Below, piece after piece: positions 44,813 to 54,218 of a stretch of 59,841 nucleotides of DNA. The notes under the pieces were generated by a model, which was given only the letters and a program-made list of their open reading frames with translations, was not told where the DNA came from and did no database searches. Within the stretch, counting starts at the first letter, position 1, and each line of letters begins with the position of its first letter. Source of the DNA: Syntrophales bacterium (GTDB lineage Bacteria > Desulfobacterota > Syntrophia > Syntrophales > UBA5619). The position numbers and the translations under genes were made by a program. The stretch spans positions 1-59,841 of the forward strand of contig JAURXV010000057.1 of assembly GCA_030654195.1 (NCBI GenBank), given 5' to 3'.

Positions 44813-45754
44813 TCACTTCTTGCTGTTTAACATGATCATCTTCAGCGCGCTGGGGACGATCTCCAAATCGGCCGGGAGGGTGCCCGGCTGCTCCCCGTCG
44901 ATGTCCAGCAGCACCCGCTGCTCCGAAGCAGCGGTCACCCTCTTTCCTGTCTGCATGGAGACCTGGGAGATGACTTTGATCTTGCCGGTGTAGAGTTTTG
45001 GGAGGTGCCAGAAGACGAGCGGGAGGCTCATGGCGCCGATGACGGTCACATGAAAGAGGCCGTCGTCGGGCTCGGCGTCCGGTGCGACCAGCATCCCGCC
45101 GCCGTGATAGCGTCCGTTGGCGATCGCGATGTTGAGCACGTCGACCGTCCGCTCGTCCCCGTCGTCCACCCGGAGGCGGATCCGCTTATTTCCGTAGGCG
45201 AACAGGGAGACCAGCGTGCCCCAGATGAAAGTGACGAAGGGTCCGCAGGCCTTGCTCGTTCGGTTGACCCGGTCCACGACCTCCCCGCCGAGGCCAAAGC
45301 TCGCGATATTGTGAAAGTATCTTGTGCTGGCGCCGCCCTGATGGTTTCGGAAACGGATGCGTCCGAGATCGATCGTCCGGACGTAACCCTCCCGGATGGT
45401 CTGGAGAGAGCGTCCGTTCCCGGACGGGATGGGCATGGTCCGGCAGAAGTCGCAACCGGTGCCGTTGGGGAGGAAGCCGAGGACCGCATCCTTGCGGATG
45501 GGGCCGCTTTCGTCAAAGAAGCCGTTGACCACCTCGTTGAGTGTGCCATCCCCGCCCACGCAGATGATCCGGTCGGCGCCTTGGAGGAGCTGTTCCCGGG
45601 TCATCCGGGTGGCGTCGCCCGGTCCTTCGGTCAGGCAGGTTTCAAAGGGACCCAGAAGATCGCCGGCCATTTTGCGGATCCGGGGCCACTCTTTGCCCGT
45701 CGACCCGTTTCCCGCATGAGGATTCACCACGAAGACGGTTTTTTGGAAAATCAA
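44813..45754 (-). CDS. Diacylglycerol kinase-like lipid kinase (DagK/YegS family)
   Basis: 313 residues from TTG 45754, chosen because AGGAGGTGG precedes it and the family start VFVVNPHAGNGSTG follows at once; an ORF start at 45850 has no such support. Motifs: VNPHAGNG, IICVGGDGTLNEVVNGF (nucleotide-binding GGDGT) and GFLPNGTGCDFCR. C-terminal LLDIDGEQPGTLPADL. Phosphorylates a lipid such as diacylglycerol or a sphingoid base. Single gene transcribed away from the DUF116 gene. Confidence 0.88.
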   Translation of the reverse strand: MIFQKTVFVVNPHAGNGSTGKEWPRIRKMAGDLLGPFETCLTEGPGDATRMTREQLLQGADRIICVGGDGTLNEVVNGFFDESGPIRKDAVLGFLPNGTGCDFCRTMPIPSGNGRSLQTIREGYVRTIDLGRIRFRNHQGGASTRYFHNIASFGLGGEVVDRVNRTSKACGPFVTFIWGTLVSLFAYGNKRIRLRVDDGDERTVDVLNIAIANGRYHGGGMLVAPDAEPDDGLFHVTVIGAMSLPLVFWHLPKLYTGKIKVISQVSMQTGKRVTAASEQRVLLDIDGEQPGTLPADLEIVPSALKMIMLNSKK

Positions 45755-45962
45755 GTTCCACCTCCTGCGCTCTTGGTCAGATCGTGAGTATCCGTATGGC
45801 GGAAAGTATAGCATGGATATTTTGATTCCGGTAGCTAAAAAAAGACGCAAAAGAATTGCTTTCCGGAAGGCTTTTTGATATCCGTCTCATGCAAGCCGGG
45901 AGAGCGCTTTCCCGGGGATCTCCATCCCGGCCGGGAGACCAGACCGATCAGGAACGGGTTCC

Positions 45963-46514
45963 ATGACACAGGATTGCAGCAGACTCAAATTCGTTTCCGC
46001 CTTCTTCTTCTTTCCGATGCGCTCCCTGCTGGGGCGGATCGGTCTGCGGTACGATATCTCCCGGATCGCCAACGCCTACTATCGGGCGAAATTCGACCGA
46101 ATTCCCGCGGCCGAAAAGGCGGTCATTCTTCCCCACTGCCTGATCGGGGAGAAATGCAAGGCCCGCTTTTCCAAGGAGGATGGGGTCCTCTGCGTGAATT
46201 GCAAAGACTGCCGCTGCGGGGAGATCCGCCTTCTCTGCGAAGAGGCGGGGTGGCAGTTCTACATCTCTCCCAGCACGAATTTCACGAAACGCCTTGTCCA
46301 GAGAAAGGGGATCCTCGCGGCGGTCGGCGCCGCCTGTGATTTTGAGATCGAAAAGGGGATCCGCTCGACCCGAATCACCCTCCGGGGGGTCCGTCTGAAG
46401 CAGAGGAAGGTGATCCCGCAGGTGATCGTGACGGCCCGCTACGACTGTCTGAACAACGATATCGACTGGGAGCGGCTCTCCCGAATGATTCGGGATGGGT
46501 CGGGAGGCGTCTGA
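45963..46514 (+). CDS. DUF116 family protein
   Basis: 183 residues. Cys-rich centre VILPHCLIGEKCKARF and VLCVNCKDCRCGEIRLL, followed by a Rossmann-like part with VGAACDFEIEKGI, the DUF116 pattern. DUF116 proteins probably bind an iron-sulfur cluster or zinc and occur in anaerobes and methanogens; the function is not known. It starts near a hydrophobic N-terminal stretch (FVSAFFFFPM) that could be membrane-associated. The next gene begins one base after its stop. Confidence 0.75.
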   Translation: MTQDCSRLKFVSAFFFFPMRSLLGRIGLRYDISRIANAYYRAKFDRIPAAEKAVILPHCLIGEKCKARFSKEDGVLCVNCKDCRCGEIRLLCEEAGWQFYISPSTNFTKRLVQRKGILAAVGAACDFEIEKGIRSTRITLRGVRLKQRKVIPQVIVTARYDCLNNDIDWERLSRMIRDGSGGV

Positions 46515-46515
46515 G

Positions 46516-47892
46516 ATGGAACAACCATTTCCGCATTCACCACCCTCCGCGTTTGCGAAGCCGGGAGGGGAGTGCGGCCGCGTGATCGTCGTCGGCGCCG
46601 GCGCCGGCGGGATGATGGCCGCGGGACGGGCCGCGGAAATGGGTGCAAAGGTCCTCCTGCTGGAAAAGACGGACGGTCCGGGGAAGAAGATCCTCGTCAG
46701 CGGGAAAAGCCGCTGCAATTTGACGAACGCGCGCGACCTCAAAGATTTTTTTGCGATGTATGGTCCGAACGGCCGGTTCCTGCATGGCGCCTTTCACCGC
46801 TTCTTCCGGGACGACCTCCTCGCCTTTCTGAGTCTTTACGGCGTGGAAACGAAGGTCGAGCGCGGCGGGCGGATCTTTCCTCTCTCCAACGATGCGGCGG
46901 ACGTCGTGAAGGCGTTTAGCCGCTACCATGCGGATCACGGCGTGAAGCTTCGGACCTCGGTTTCGGTGAAAGGGATCGCCGTCCGCGACGGCCGCGTCGA
47001 GGGCGTACTTACGCAGGAGGGACTCCTTCCCGCCCTTGCCGTCATCCTGGCGACCGGCGGCGCCGCGTGGCCGGCGACCGGTTCGACCGGCGACGGCTAT
47101 CGGATGGCGGTTGCCGCCGGCCACACCGTGACGAAGCTCCGGCCCGCCCTTGTGCCGCTGGTCGTTATCGAGGTCGAACGGGCGAAGTCGATGCAGGGGG
47201 TCAGCCTCAGGAACGTCCGGCTCACGGCCTTCCGCGGTCCGGCGGGGGCGATTGACCCCGCCCTGACTCCCTCGAATGAGGCCGGCCGGGGGCTGGGGCA
47301 GCGGCGGAAGAAAGGTCCCGTCATCGAAAGCCGGATGGGGGAGATGCTCTTTACACACTTCGGGATCGGCGGCCCGATCACGCTGCTGATGAGCCTTTCC
47401 GTTGTGGATGCCCTTGCGGAAGGCCCGGTCAGCGTCGCGATCGACCTGAAACCGGCCCTCACGGCGGAAGAGCTCCGGGTCCGCCTCCAGCGGGATTTCG
47501 ACCGCTTCGGCAAACGGGGTTTTCGCAGCCTCCTGGCCGGGCTCCTCCCCCGCAAGATGATCGAACCCTTTATCGAGATGACCGGCATCCCCGCGGAGAA
47601 GCCGGGCCATCAGATCAGCGCCGCGGAGCGGGAGAAGCTCCTCGGCCTCCTCAAGGCCCTCCGCTTCAACATCCGCGGGGCGCTTCCGATGACCGCGGCG
47701 ATCGTTACGGCGGGCGGGGTCGCGCTTGTGGAGATCGATCCCCGGACGATGGCCTCCCGTCTCGTTTCCGGCCTTTTCTTCTGCGGGGAGGTGATGGACA
47801 TCGACGCCGACACGGGCGGCTACAACCTTCAGGCGGCCTTCTCCACCGGCTTCGTCGCGGGCGAGGAGGCCGCAAAGCTTCTCCCGTCCTGA
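46516..47892 (+). CDS. HI0933/YhiN-family FAD flavoprotein (BaiN-like)
   Basis: 458 residues from ATG 46516 (GGGAGG upstream). VIVVGAGAGGMMAAGRAAEM is the FAD-binding fold; GKKILVSGKSRCNLTN, LATGGAAWPATGSTGDGY and a C-terminal GEVMDIDADTGGYNLQAA are diagnostic of the HI0933 family. Some members (BaiN of Clostridium scindens) reduce steroid rings in bile acids, others are unassigned, so the substrate is open. Follows the DUF116 gene by one base, same operon. Confidence 0.9.
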   Translation: MEQPFPHSPPSAFAKPGGECGRVIVVGAGAGGMMAAGRAAEMGAKVLLLEKTDGPGKKILVSGKSRCNLTNARDLKDFFAMYGPNGRFLHGAFHRFFRDDLLAFLSLYGVETKVERGGRIFPLSNDAADVVKAFSRYHADHGVKLRTSVSVKGIAVRDGRVEGVLTQEGLLPALAVILATGGAAWPATGSTGDGYRMAVAAGHTVTKLRPALVPLVVIEVERAKSMQGVSLRNVRLTAFRGPAGAIDPALTPSNEAGRGLGQRRKKGPVIESRMGEMLFTHFGIGGPITLLMSLSVVDALAEGPVSVAIDLKPALTAEELRVRLQRDFDRFGKRGFRSLLAGLLPRKMIEPFIEMTGIPAEKPGHQISAAEREKLLGLLKALRFNIRGALPMTAAIVTAGGVALVEIDPRTMASRLVSGLFFCGEVMDIDADTGGYNLQAAFSTGFVAGEEAAKLLPS

Positions 47893-48041
47893 AAGAGAAG
47901 AATGGTGCGCAAGTTATTTTTCTCTGCTATTTCCTGAAATGAGCAATCAGACGGAGTGAGCTAAAGTTGATACTTTAAAAGCAATACCTTAGTGCGCCAA
48001 AATATCAAATCAAATATTCAACCATCATCAGGAGGAAAGGC

Positions 48042-50399
48042 ATGAAAAAAATCCTGATCATCGCATTGGCCGTCATCGTGCTAATCGCAGCCGGGGTATA
48101 CCTATACCTGCGCGCGGGGCTGCCTGATTACACCACAAACCTCACGGCGGCCGGGCTCACGGCGCCGGTCAGTATCGAACGGAACCGTTTTGCCGTGCCC
48201 ACCGTAACGGCGAAGAACATGGAGGACCTCTACTTCGCCTGGGGCTACGTGAACGCCCAGGACCGCATGTTCCAGATGGAGTTCACCCGCCGCGTGGGGC
48301 AGGGGAGGATAGCGGAGTTTGCCGGCGAGGAGGCCCTGTCCAAGGACATATTCCTGCGCGCCGTGCGTTTCTATGACCGGGCGAATGACTACGCGAAGGC
48401 GATGGATCCGCAAATACGCGTGTACTACCAGCGCTATATCGACGGCGTCAACCATTACCTCGACACGAAGGGGCCCAATCTCTATATGAAGCTTATGGGC
48501 ATGAAGAAAGAGAAGTGGGAGATCGCCGATTCGGTGCTCGTGGGGGTCATGCTCAACTGGAGTCTGGCGTACAACATGAAGCATGAGCTGCTCTATCACC
48601 GCATCCTGAAAAAGCTGGGGAAGGAGAAGGGGATGCAGTTCCTCAATTTCTCACCGCCCGGCACGCCCACCATAATCGACGACCGCGTGGCTTCGATCAT
48701 GACTATGATGAATGAAGAGAAGCTGGCCGCTCTCGTGGGCGAGCTCGACTGGCTCCTGGGCTGCCGCTCGGCGTCCAACAACTGGGTCATAGGGCCGAAG
48801 AAGACGGCCCACGGCGGCGCCATCCTCTGCACCGACATGCAGGTACACCAGTCGAAGCTTCCCAACGATTTCTACTACATCAGCGTGAAGGCCGGTGATT
48901 TCGAGGCGACGGGCGCGCAGGTGGCGGGCGTTCCCTTCATCGTTTCGGGCTACAACAAACACTTAGCCTGGGGCCTCACCAACCAGGGGGCCGATATGGT
49001 GGATCTGTTCGTGGAAAAGATCAACTGGGACAAAAAGACCTATCGCCACAGGGGGAAGGACATCGCCCTCACTGCGAAGGAGCACGTTTTTCAGATAAAG
49101 AAGAAGGGGCCGGTCACGAAGACCATCTATTATGCGGGCGCCAAGCCGGTGCTCTCCGAGGTCTTCAAAGACCTGGGCTTCGATGTGAGCCTCGACTGGA
49201 CTGGTTTCGATTACTTCAACAGCGACGGATTTTTCATGATTAACGCTGCGAAGAACTACAACGAGTTCATGGAGGGGGCGAAGAAGATTCGCATGTCGCC
49301 GCAGAACCTGGTCTATGCCGATGATAAGGGCAACATCGCCTTCCGTGTGATCGGCTCTCTTCCCCTGCGCGAAAAGGGCACGGGCAACATCATCCAGAAC
49401 GGCGAGCGCACGGCACGGAACTGGAAGGGCAACATTCCCGACAACAAATATCCGCTGGTGAAGAACCCGCCGCGCGGATTCATCGCCACAGCCAACAATA
49501 AGAACATGAAGGACTATCCCTTCGAGTTCAATCCCACCTACGCGCCCAGCTACCGCTACGAGAACATCGCACGGATGCTGCGCGATAAAAACGGCATCGA
49601 CGTGGACTACGCCAAGAAGATGCAGACCGATACGCACACGGTACTCTCGCGTAGGATCATCGCCATCGTGAAGAAACACGTAAAGGTGGACGCGAAGGAC
49701 GCCATGAAGAAAAAGGCGTACGATATGCTGCTCGCCTGGGACGGCAATTCGGCCATCGATTCCGCCGCGTCATCCGTGTACAACACATTCTACGTGCGCT
49801 TCGCCTGGCAGGCCCTTGCCGACGAACTGGGACCAGAGCTGGCGGCGGAGTATATCACCGAGCGCTATATCAGCATGGAGCGCTTTCTGGAAATGGCCGA
49901 TACGGGAAGCCCCTTCTTCGACGATATAGGCACCCCCGCGAAGGAGACGGTGTCCGATATCGCGACGCGCGCATTCACCGAGACCTGCGCAATGCTGGAG
50001 AAGCAGTTCGGGAGCAAAGACCCGTCATTATGGAAGTGGGGAGAGATACACAAAATACGGTTCGACCACGTGCTGGGAAAATCGGCGCTGTTACGCCCCT
50101 TCGTGAACTACGGACCGCTCTCCTTCGAGGGCGACGGCGAGACCAACAACCGCGCGCGCTTCAACGAGGTCGCGCCACCCTACATCACCGACCTGGCTTC
50201 CGCGCCGCGCATGATCATCCGCTTCGATCCGAAGCCGAAAGCGTACATGATGCTCATCACCGGGCAAAACGAGTATTTCATGAGCAGACACAACACCGAC
50301 ATGACCGACGCGTGGCTGCGGCATGAGTATTTCTGCATGGAGGATGAAAAGGCGCATTATAGTATGACGATGAGTCCGGCGGTGATAGGGGGGAAGTAG
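48042..50399 (+). CDS. Penicillin acylase family (S45 Ntn) amidohydrolase
   Basis: 785 residues, AGGAGG upstream. N-terminal signal/anchor (KKILIIALAVIVLIAAGVYL). The nucleophile Ser245 in ASNNWVIGP follows the spacer peptide and would be exposed by autocatalytic cleavage to give alpha and beta chains. The beta chain carries GVPFIVSGYNKHLAWGLTN and the catalytic Asn region SFEGDGETNN. Members cleave N-acyl bonds in penicillins, acyl-homoserine lactones or lipopeptides; substrate unknown. Slightly different codon style from neighbours, and it is preceded by an AT-rich gap (47893-48041). Confidence 0.85.
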   Translation: MKKILIIALAVIVLIAAGVYLYLRAGLPDYTTNLTAAGLTAPVSIERNRFAVPTVTAKNMEDLYFAWGYVNAQDRMFQMEFTRRVGQGRIAEFAGEEALSKDIFLRAVRFYDRANDYAKAMDPQIRVYYQRYIDGVNHYLDTKGPNLYMKLMGMKKEKWEIADSVLVGVMLNWSLAYNMKHELLYHRILKKLGKEKGMQFLNFSPPGTPTIIDDRVASIMTMMNEEKLAALVGELDWLLGCRSASNNWVIGPKKTAHGGAILCTDMQVHQSKLPNDFYYISVKAGDFEATGAQVAGVPFIVSGYNKHLAWGLTNQGADMVDLFVEKINWDKKTYRHRGKDIALTAKEHVFQIKKKGPVTKTIYYAGAKPVLSEVFKDLGFDVSLDWTGFDYFNSDGFFMINAAKNYNEFMEGAKKIRMSPQNLVYADDKGNIAFRVIGSLPLREKGTGNIIQNGERTARNWKGNIPDNKYPLVKNPPRGFIATANNKNMKDYPFEFNPTYAPSYRYENIARMLRDKNGIDVDYAKKMQTDTHTVLSRRIIAIVKKHVKVDAKDAMKKKAYDMLLAWDGNSAIDSAASSVYNTFYVRFAWQALADELGPELAAEYITERYISMERFLEMADTGSPFFDDIGTPAKETVSDIATRAFTETCAMLEKQFGSKDPSLWKWGEIHKIRFDHVLGKSALLRPFVNYGPLSFEGDGETNNRARFNEVAPPYITDLASAPRMIIRFDPKPKAYMMLITGQNEYFMSRHNTDMTDAWLRHEYFCMEDEKAHYSMTMSPAVIGGK

Positions 50400-50432
50400 G
50401 GGTGTTATAGGTCCTTAGGCCCCCAGGCGAAT

Positions 50433-50459
50433 AAAGGGGTCAAATCTTTACTCTTGACA
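50433..50459. repeat. Possible REP-like element
   Basis: AAAGGGGTCAAATCTTTACTC with TTGACAA following resembles short repeats often linked to Y1 transposases in delta-proteobacteria. Only one copy is seen here, and the likeness is from memory. Confidence 0.3.
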
Positions 50460-50509
50460 ATTGAGGGTAAAAAGCAAGTTAAGGGCGAAAAAAATTGGGT
50501 ATCGAAATA

Positions 50510-51373
50510 TCACTGTAGATAAATACCAAGAAGACCGGCAATGTTTCTGTAAAATACCTTTTCCTTTTCTTCTCCGTTGTATCCCGCCAGATTAAGCAGC
50601 CTGCCGAGTATATTCAGTTCTTCTTTGTGGTCAAACCAGGGCCAGTCGGTGCCGAAGATAATGTGTTCCGGGCCATGGATTTCGAGAAGACGGAGAAAAT
50701 CTTTCTCGGATAAGGTATGCGCGGCATTGGATGTGTCGAGATAGAGGTTCTTTGACGGCACGAGGTGTGTAAATATCTCTTCCGGCGGGGCGGCAAGCCC
50801 GCCCATGTGTGCTGCCACGAAATCAATGCCGGGGTATTTCCTGACGATATCACTCAGCAGTAAGGGGGTTGTGGTATTCCCGCCTGGCGTCCCGAAATAT
50901 TCGTGGGCAAGATAAAAGGTGTCCAGTATTACAAAGGTTCTGCCGTATTTCAAAAGACTTGCCGATTCTATAATTTTGAAGAGATCCAGGGTTTCCGGGG
51001 CCGATAGAGAAAAACCCTGAGAAAAAGAACAGAGTTTTATCGCCCGGACCCCATGCTCCTGCAACCTTGACAGCTCTTTTTTGTTGTCCCCATAAAAAGG
51101 GTGCAGGGTGCCTGCGGTAAAAAGAAAGTCAGAGCCGGCGGCAAGTTCAATAAATGCCGTATTGATTTTGCGCACACTTGCCGCATCGGCGGTTGGAAGG
51201 ATGATGCAGGCGTCTATGCCTGATGAGCGGCAGTCATCCTTGAGCGCCGAAATATTCGTTCGTTCCGCGGCAAATGAGGCATGCAGGTTAAGTTTTTCCA
51301 CCATCGCGGATTTGGCGGAAACACCGGTGATAATTTTGGAGGAAAATATGTGGGTATGGCAGTCGATAATCAT
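50510..51373 (-). CDS. Amidohydrolase (TIM-barrel, amidohydrolase_2 family)
   Basis: 287 residues from ATG 51373; a TTG at 51472 is a weaker start. Opens with MIIDCHTHIF (HxH metal site), has GVRAIKLCSF, FVAAHMGG (His ligand) and a final FGTDWPWFDH (Asp ligand), the amidohydrolase_2 pattern shared by decarboxylases and hydrolases of small ring or carboxylic compounds. Likely a metal-dependent hydrolase or decarboxylase. Its promoter at 51576-51604 implies a leader of about 190 bases. Confidence 0.85.
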   Translation of the reverse strand: MIIDCHTHIFSSKIITGVSAKSAMVEKLNLHASFAAERTNISALKDDCRSSGIDACIILPTADAASVRKINTAFIELAAGSDFLFTAGTLHPFYGDNKKELSRLQEHGVRAIKLCSFSQGFSLSAPETLDLFKIIESASLLKYGRTFVILDTFYLAHEYFGTPGGNTTTPLLLSDIVRKYPGIDFVAAHMGGLAAPPEEIFTHLVPSKNLYLDTSNAAHTLSEKDFLRLLEIHGPEHIIFGTDWPWFDHKEELNILGRLLNLAGYNGEEKEKVFYRNIAGLLGIYLQ

Positions 51374-51575
51374 TTGATAATCATATCTCCGACCCGGCCT
51401 CTTGACCGGCCTGCTTCCCACAAGCCCAGTCTTTGAAGGCGGGGTAAAGGGAAGCTGCAATCTTTTCCCCAAACATGGTCAAATGGGAGTTATTCAAACC
51501 AGGTCTCTCCTTAGGTCTTATATTGACTTTTTACGAGTCCGTCAATTCATAGCGTAGTCAATTTTTTGCAGCGCG

Positions 51576-51604
51576 ACTATATGAAAACGGTCTTTGGGTG
51601 TCAA
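51576..51604 (-). promoter_or_regulatory. Strong promoter upstream of the amidohydrolase gene
   Basis: Reverse strand TTGACA (51604-51599), 17-base spacer, TATAGT (51581-51576), one of the best sigma-70 promoters in the window. The 51374-51575 stretch shows no gene. Confidence 0.7.
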
Positions 51605-51650
51605 GTCAATTAAACCTATAAATATCACGGTCATGGATGAGAAGCTGCCG

Positions 51651-52007
51651 TCAATCGAGCTTCTTTTTGACGAAACGTTCCAAACCCATTTCCTCCCCAA
51701 AGGCTTCCGCCAGTTTTTCGGCAAGGGATGTCATTTCCGGTTCGTTCTCAGTTTCCACCACCAGATGGTAATCGTCGAGCAATTTAAGTTTTCCGTGCTG
51801 CCTGACGATTTCTATTACCTGCCTGACATCCACGGTGAACCATCCCTTCATGCGGGACAGCAGTTCTTCTCCTCTCAAAGGACGCTCTATGACCAGATCG
51901 ATTTGGCGGAACTTCGCTTCCCATCCTATAACAGAGGGTCTTTTCAGAACAGGCCGAACGGGATCGTGCATGGCGGCGCAACTGAACCATAATAAAGCTC
52001 TTTCCAT
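51651..52007 (-). CDS. Hypothetical protein
   Basis: 118 residues, GGAGG 5 bases before the ATG. No family recognised. Soluble, with alternating charged residues (EDLV-like helices: MTSLAEKLAEAFGEEMGLER) and a central GWFTVDVRQVIEIVRQHGKL segment; no signal peptide, Cys clusters or membrane span. Good ribosome site and coding texture argue that it is real. It is upstream of the amidohydrolase gene on the same strand but separated by that gene's own promoter. Confidence 0.6.
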   Translation of the reverse strand: MERALLWFSCAAMHDPVRPVLKRPSVIGWEAKFRQIDLVIERPLRGEELLSRMKGWFTVDVRQVIEIVRQHGKLKLLDDYHLVVETENEPEMTSLAEKLAEAFGEEMGLERFVKKKLD

Positions 52008-52142
52008 AAATCCTCCGAGATGTTAAATTGTTTCCATCTGGGAATGGCCCTTTTGAGCGATCTCGGTGTCAATCTGCGGGATTCCTTGTGCGACATACTA
52101 TACTTATGTCTCCGCGAAATCCCTTGATTTCCTTGGGCTTGC

Positions 52143-52202
52143 CCAAAATATCCTATTTCCGGATTGGAAACTCAACTATGTCCAAAATATGTTTCCGGAT
52201 GG
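52143..52202. promoter_or_regulatory. Duplicated operator-like sequence upstream of a nitroreductase gene
   Basis: CCAAAATATCCTATTTCCGG (from 52143) and CCAAAATATGTTTCCGGATG (from 52182) are direct repeats 39 bases apart. Each has weak dyad ends (CCAA/TTGG; GTCC/GGAC). They may bind a repressor of the gene at 52287. The rest of the 52008-52286 gap is AT-rich with no gene. Confidence 0.35.
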
Positions 52203-52286
52203 ACACTAAATTTAAAAAGATTCCTTTTCATTCGGTATTATGCAAAACTTTTTCAATTTTAATCTCCAAAAAAGAAAGGTCAATAT

Positions 52287-52940
52287 ATGGATATTATAAG
52301 TGCCATGCAACAGAGAAAAAGCACCAGGGCTTATCTTGCCAAAGAGGTTTCCCGGCGAGATATCGAAGAGATCCTCTCCTGCGCCGTACTCGCGCCTTCG
52401 GCGATCAATCTCCAGCCCTGGGAATTTATCGTTACCTATGGCGATGAAAAGGAGAGGCTGGTGAGAAGACTCCTCAAGGCCCGGTTGGAACGGCAGGTCA
52501 AATGCGGGCCCGGTACCGACAATCCTCTGCCTGAAAGAATCAGCCTGCGCGCGAAGGAGGCAATGGCCATCATGGAACCTCATATATCAGCATCCGGGCA
52601 GACCTTCAACCAGTTTATCGAGGAAGGAAGCTGTTCATTTTATGGTGCGCCTGTGGCCATTATCGTTGTCATTGACAAACTGTTTCCGGCGATTCGCTAT
52701 CTGGATGTGGGGCTGGCGGTCTCCTACCTGCTGCTGGCGGCGCATGCAAAAGGCCTGGCAACATGCCCGATCGGGCTGATAGCTGCCTACAATGATGATA
52801 TTTCCCAGATGCTCAATATTTCCGAAGAGAAGGAAATCCTCCTCGGCATTTCACTCGGATATGCAGACGAGAATTCTCCGGTAAACGCTTTCCGTACCCG
52901 GAGGGCTGATTTAAAGGAAATAGTTACCTGGTACGAGTGA
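52287..52940 (+). CDS. Nitroreductase family protein (FMN-dependent)
   Basis: 217 residues, AAAGAAAGG upstream. QQRKSTRAYLAKEVSRRDIE near the start is the RxSxR FMN-binding entry; LAPSAINLQPWEFIV and, towards the C-terminus, AAHAKGLATCPIGLI then EKEILLGISLGY complete the fold. Reduces nitro, quinone or enone groups with NAD(P)H. First of three nitroreductase-family genes within 3 kb, the others on the opposite strand. Confidence 0.88.
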   Translation: MDIISAMQQRKSTRAYLAKEVSRRDIEEILSCAVLAPSAINLQPWEFIVTYGDEKERLVRRLLKARLERQVKCGPGTDNPLPERISLRAKEAMAIMEPHISASGQTFNQFIEEGSCSFYGAPVAIIVVIDKLFPAIRYLDVGLAVSYLLLAAHAKGLATCPIGLIAAYNDDISQMLNISEEKEILLGISLGYADENSPVNAFRTRRADLKEIVTWYE

Positions 52941-52944
52941 TGCC

Positions 52945-53127
52945 GTGATCGACGCGGGCTACAAGACCTTCGGGGCCGATTCGCTCATCCAGTATCGCGA
53001 CATGCCCGGATTCTTCTGGCAGGGGAAACCAAGCTTCGGTTCGGTGCAGGGCCGAGAGGATCTCTGGCCGGGACGGATCTCCGCGGTGGCCGGAAGGCCG
53101 ATGCAACCAATTTTACTCAAGGGGTGA
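52945..53127 (+). pseudogene. Probable gene relic of unknown family
   Basis: A 60-codon frame starting 4 bases after the nitroreductase: GYKTFGADSLIQYRDMPGFF, WQGKPSFGSVQGREDLWPGR. It reads like coding sequence from inside a larger protein, has no ribosome site, and runs into the palindromes at 53111. No family assigned. Confidence 0.3.
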
Positions 53128-53210
53128 GTAAAATTACTCAATCATAACCTGTGAAGGCATCATACCAGCCTCGTCCTGCCGGTCTTGAAGTCATAATTTG
53201 TGACTTCAAG
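53111..53210. repeat. Cluster of short perfect palindromes
   Basis: TTTTACTCA-AGGGG-TGAGTAAAA (53111-53133), overlapping TGAGTAA-AA-TTACTCA (53125-53140), and CTTGAAGTCA-TAATTTG-TGACTTCAAG (53184-53210). They lie between convergent genes and may act as bidirectional terminators. The surrounding 52941-53284 gap otherwise holds only the relic. Confidence 0.5.
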
Positions 53211-53284
53211 TTTGCAAATTCCTGATTATTCTTCTTGTCTTCCACGAACGTGTAAGCTTTGACCAAAGAATTGCATCTTCTTTC

Positions 53285-54109
53285 TTATCGCCAGGTTATT
53301 TCGGGTTTGTTTCGAGGGGGCATTCGCTGATAGCTGTACTTCGGATAACCGATCATCGCAGCCCCGTAAGGCAGGTGACCCTGAGGCAAGGCCAGGGCTT
53401 CCTGCAGCGGGGGATAGGAATTGGCTGCGGCAGTAAAATAACCGGCCCAACAGGTGCCCAAGCCGAGAGATGGCGCCGCCAACTCCAGGTAAGTCAAGGC
53501 AATGAAGCAGGATGATTGAGAGATGGGCATGGTCGATAACCCGTGAGCCACGACCAGATGGGGCGCGCTGCGCAGGATTCGATCGATTCCCTTGTCCCAG
53601 GAGTCCACTACCCTGTCCATGTGCATGGAAAGGGCATATTCAGCCCTCTGTGCAAGCAGGGAGCGCATCCAGTCCGCCACCAGTCCGGCAAGGCGCTTTA
53701 CCTCTATCGGGTCTTCAATAACCAGCCAGCGTACAGGTTGACTGTTGTGACCAGAGGGAGCATAGCGAGCGGTTTCGATCAGCTTCTGCAAGAGATCGCG
53801 TGACACCCGTTTTTCCTTGTAACTGCGAATCGATCTTCGGGAGCGCAAAAAATGCTCGCAATGTTCCGGGCTGAGAAGCAGCTCTTTCCGTAATGGAAGA
53901 CAATCTTTCGGGGACATTGTTTTTAGAGACAATGCCCCATGGGGGCAGATGGAAACGCAATGACCGCAGTTGATACAAAGCTCTTCGGCTCCGTCAATAG
54001 GAGTGGGAAAGCCTTCTTTCCCGATGATTTCAATAATTTTTGCCGGGCATTCGGCCACGCAGAGCCCATCCCGCCGGCATTCTTTTTGATCAACGGTAAA
54101 AAGAGACAT
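53285..54109 (-). CDS. Nitroreductase with N-terminal 2x[4Fe-4S] ferredoxin domain
   Basis: 274 residues. Ferredoxin part 1-70: CRRDGLCVAECP and CINCGHCVSICPHGA give two [4Fe-4S] clusters. Nitroreductase part from about 80: SRRSIRSYKEKRVSRDLLQK, YAPSGHNSQPVRWLV and ELAAPSLGLGTCWAGYF. The clusters suggest electron input from ferredoxin rather than NAD(P)H, fitting an anaerobe. Related proteins act on nitro compounds or in unknown flavin chemistry. Same strand as the next nitroreductase gene, 109 bases apart. Confidence 0.9.
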   Translation of the reverse strand: MSLFTVDQKECRRDGLCVAECPAKIIEIIGKEGFPTPIDGAEELCINCGHCVSICPHGALSLKTMSPKDCLPLRKELLLSPEHCEHFLRSRRSIRSYKEKRVSRDLLQKLIETARYAPSGHNSQPVRWLVIEDPIEVKRLAGLVADWMRSLLAQRAEYALSMHMDRVVDSWDKGIDRILRSAPHLVVAHGLSTMPISQSSCFIALTYLELAAPSLGLGTCWAGYFTAAANSYPPLQEALALPQGHLPYGAAMIGYPKYSYQRMPPRNKPEITWR

Positions 54110-54218
54110 GGTTTATCCTTATCTTGTTTGTATTGCTTTGTCCAATTAGACCCCATGAGCGTTCCTGGAGCCTTACATCTGTTTCTTTGAGATTTTGAAG
54201 TCCATTGATCCATCCTGA

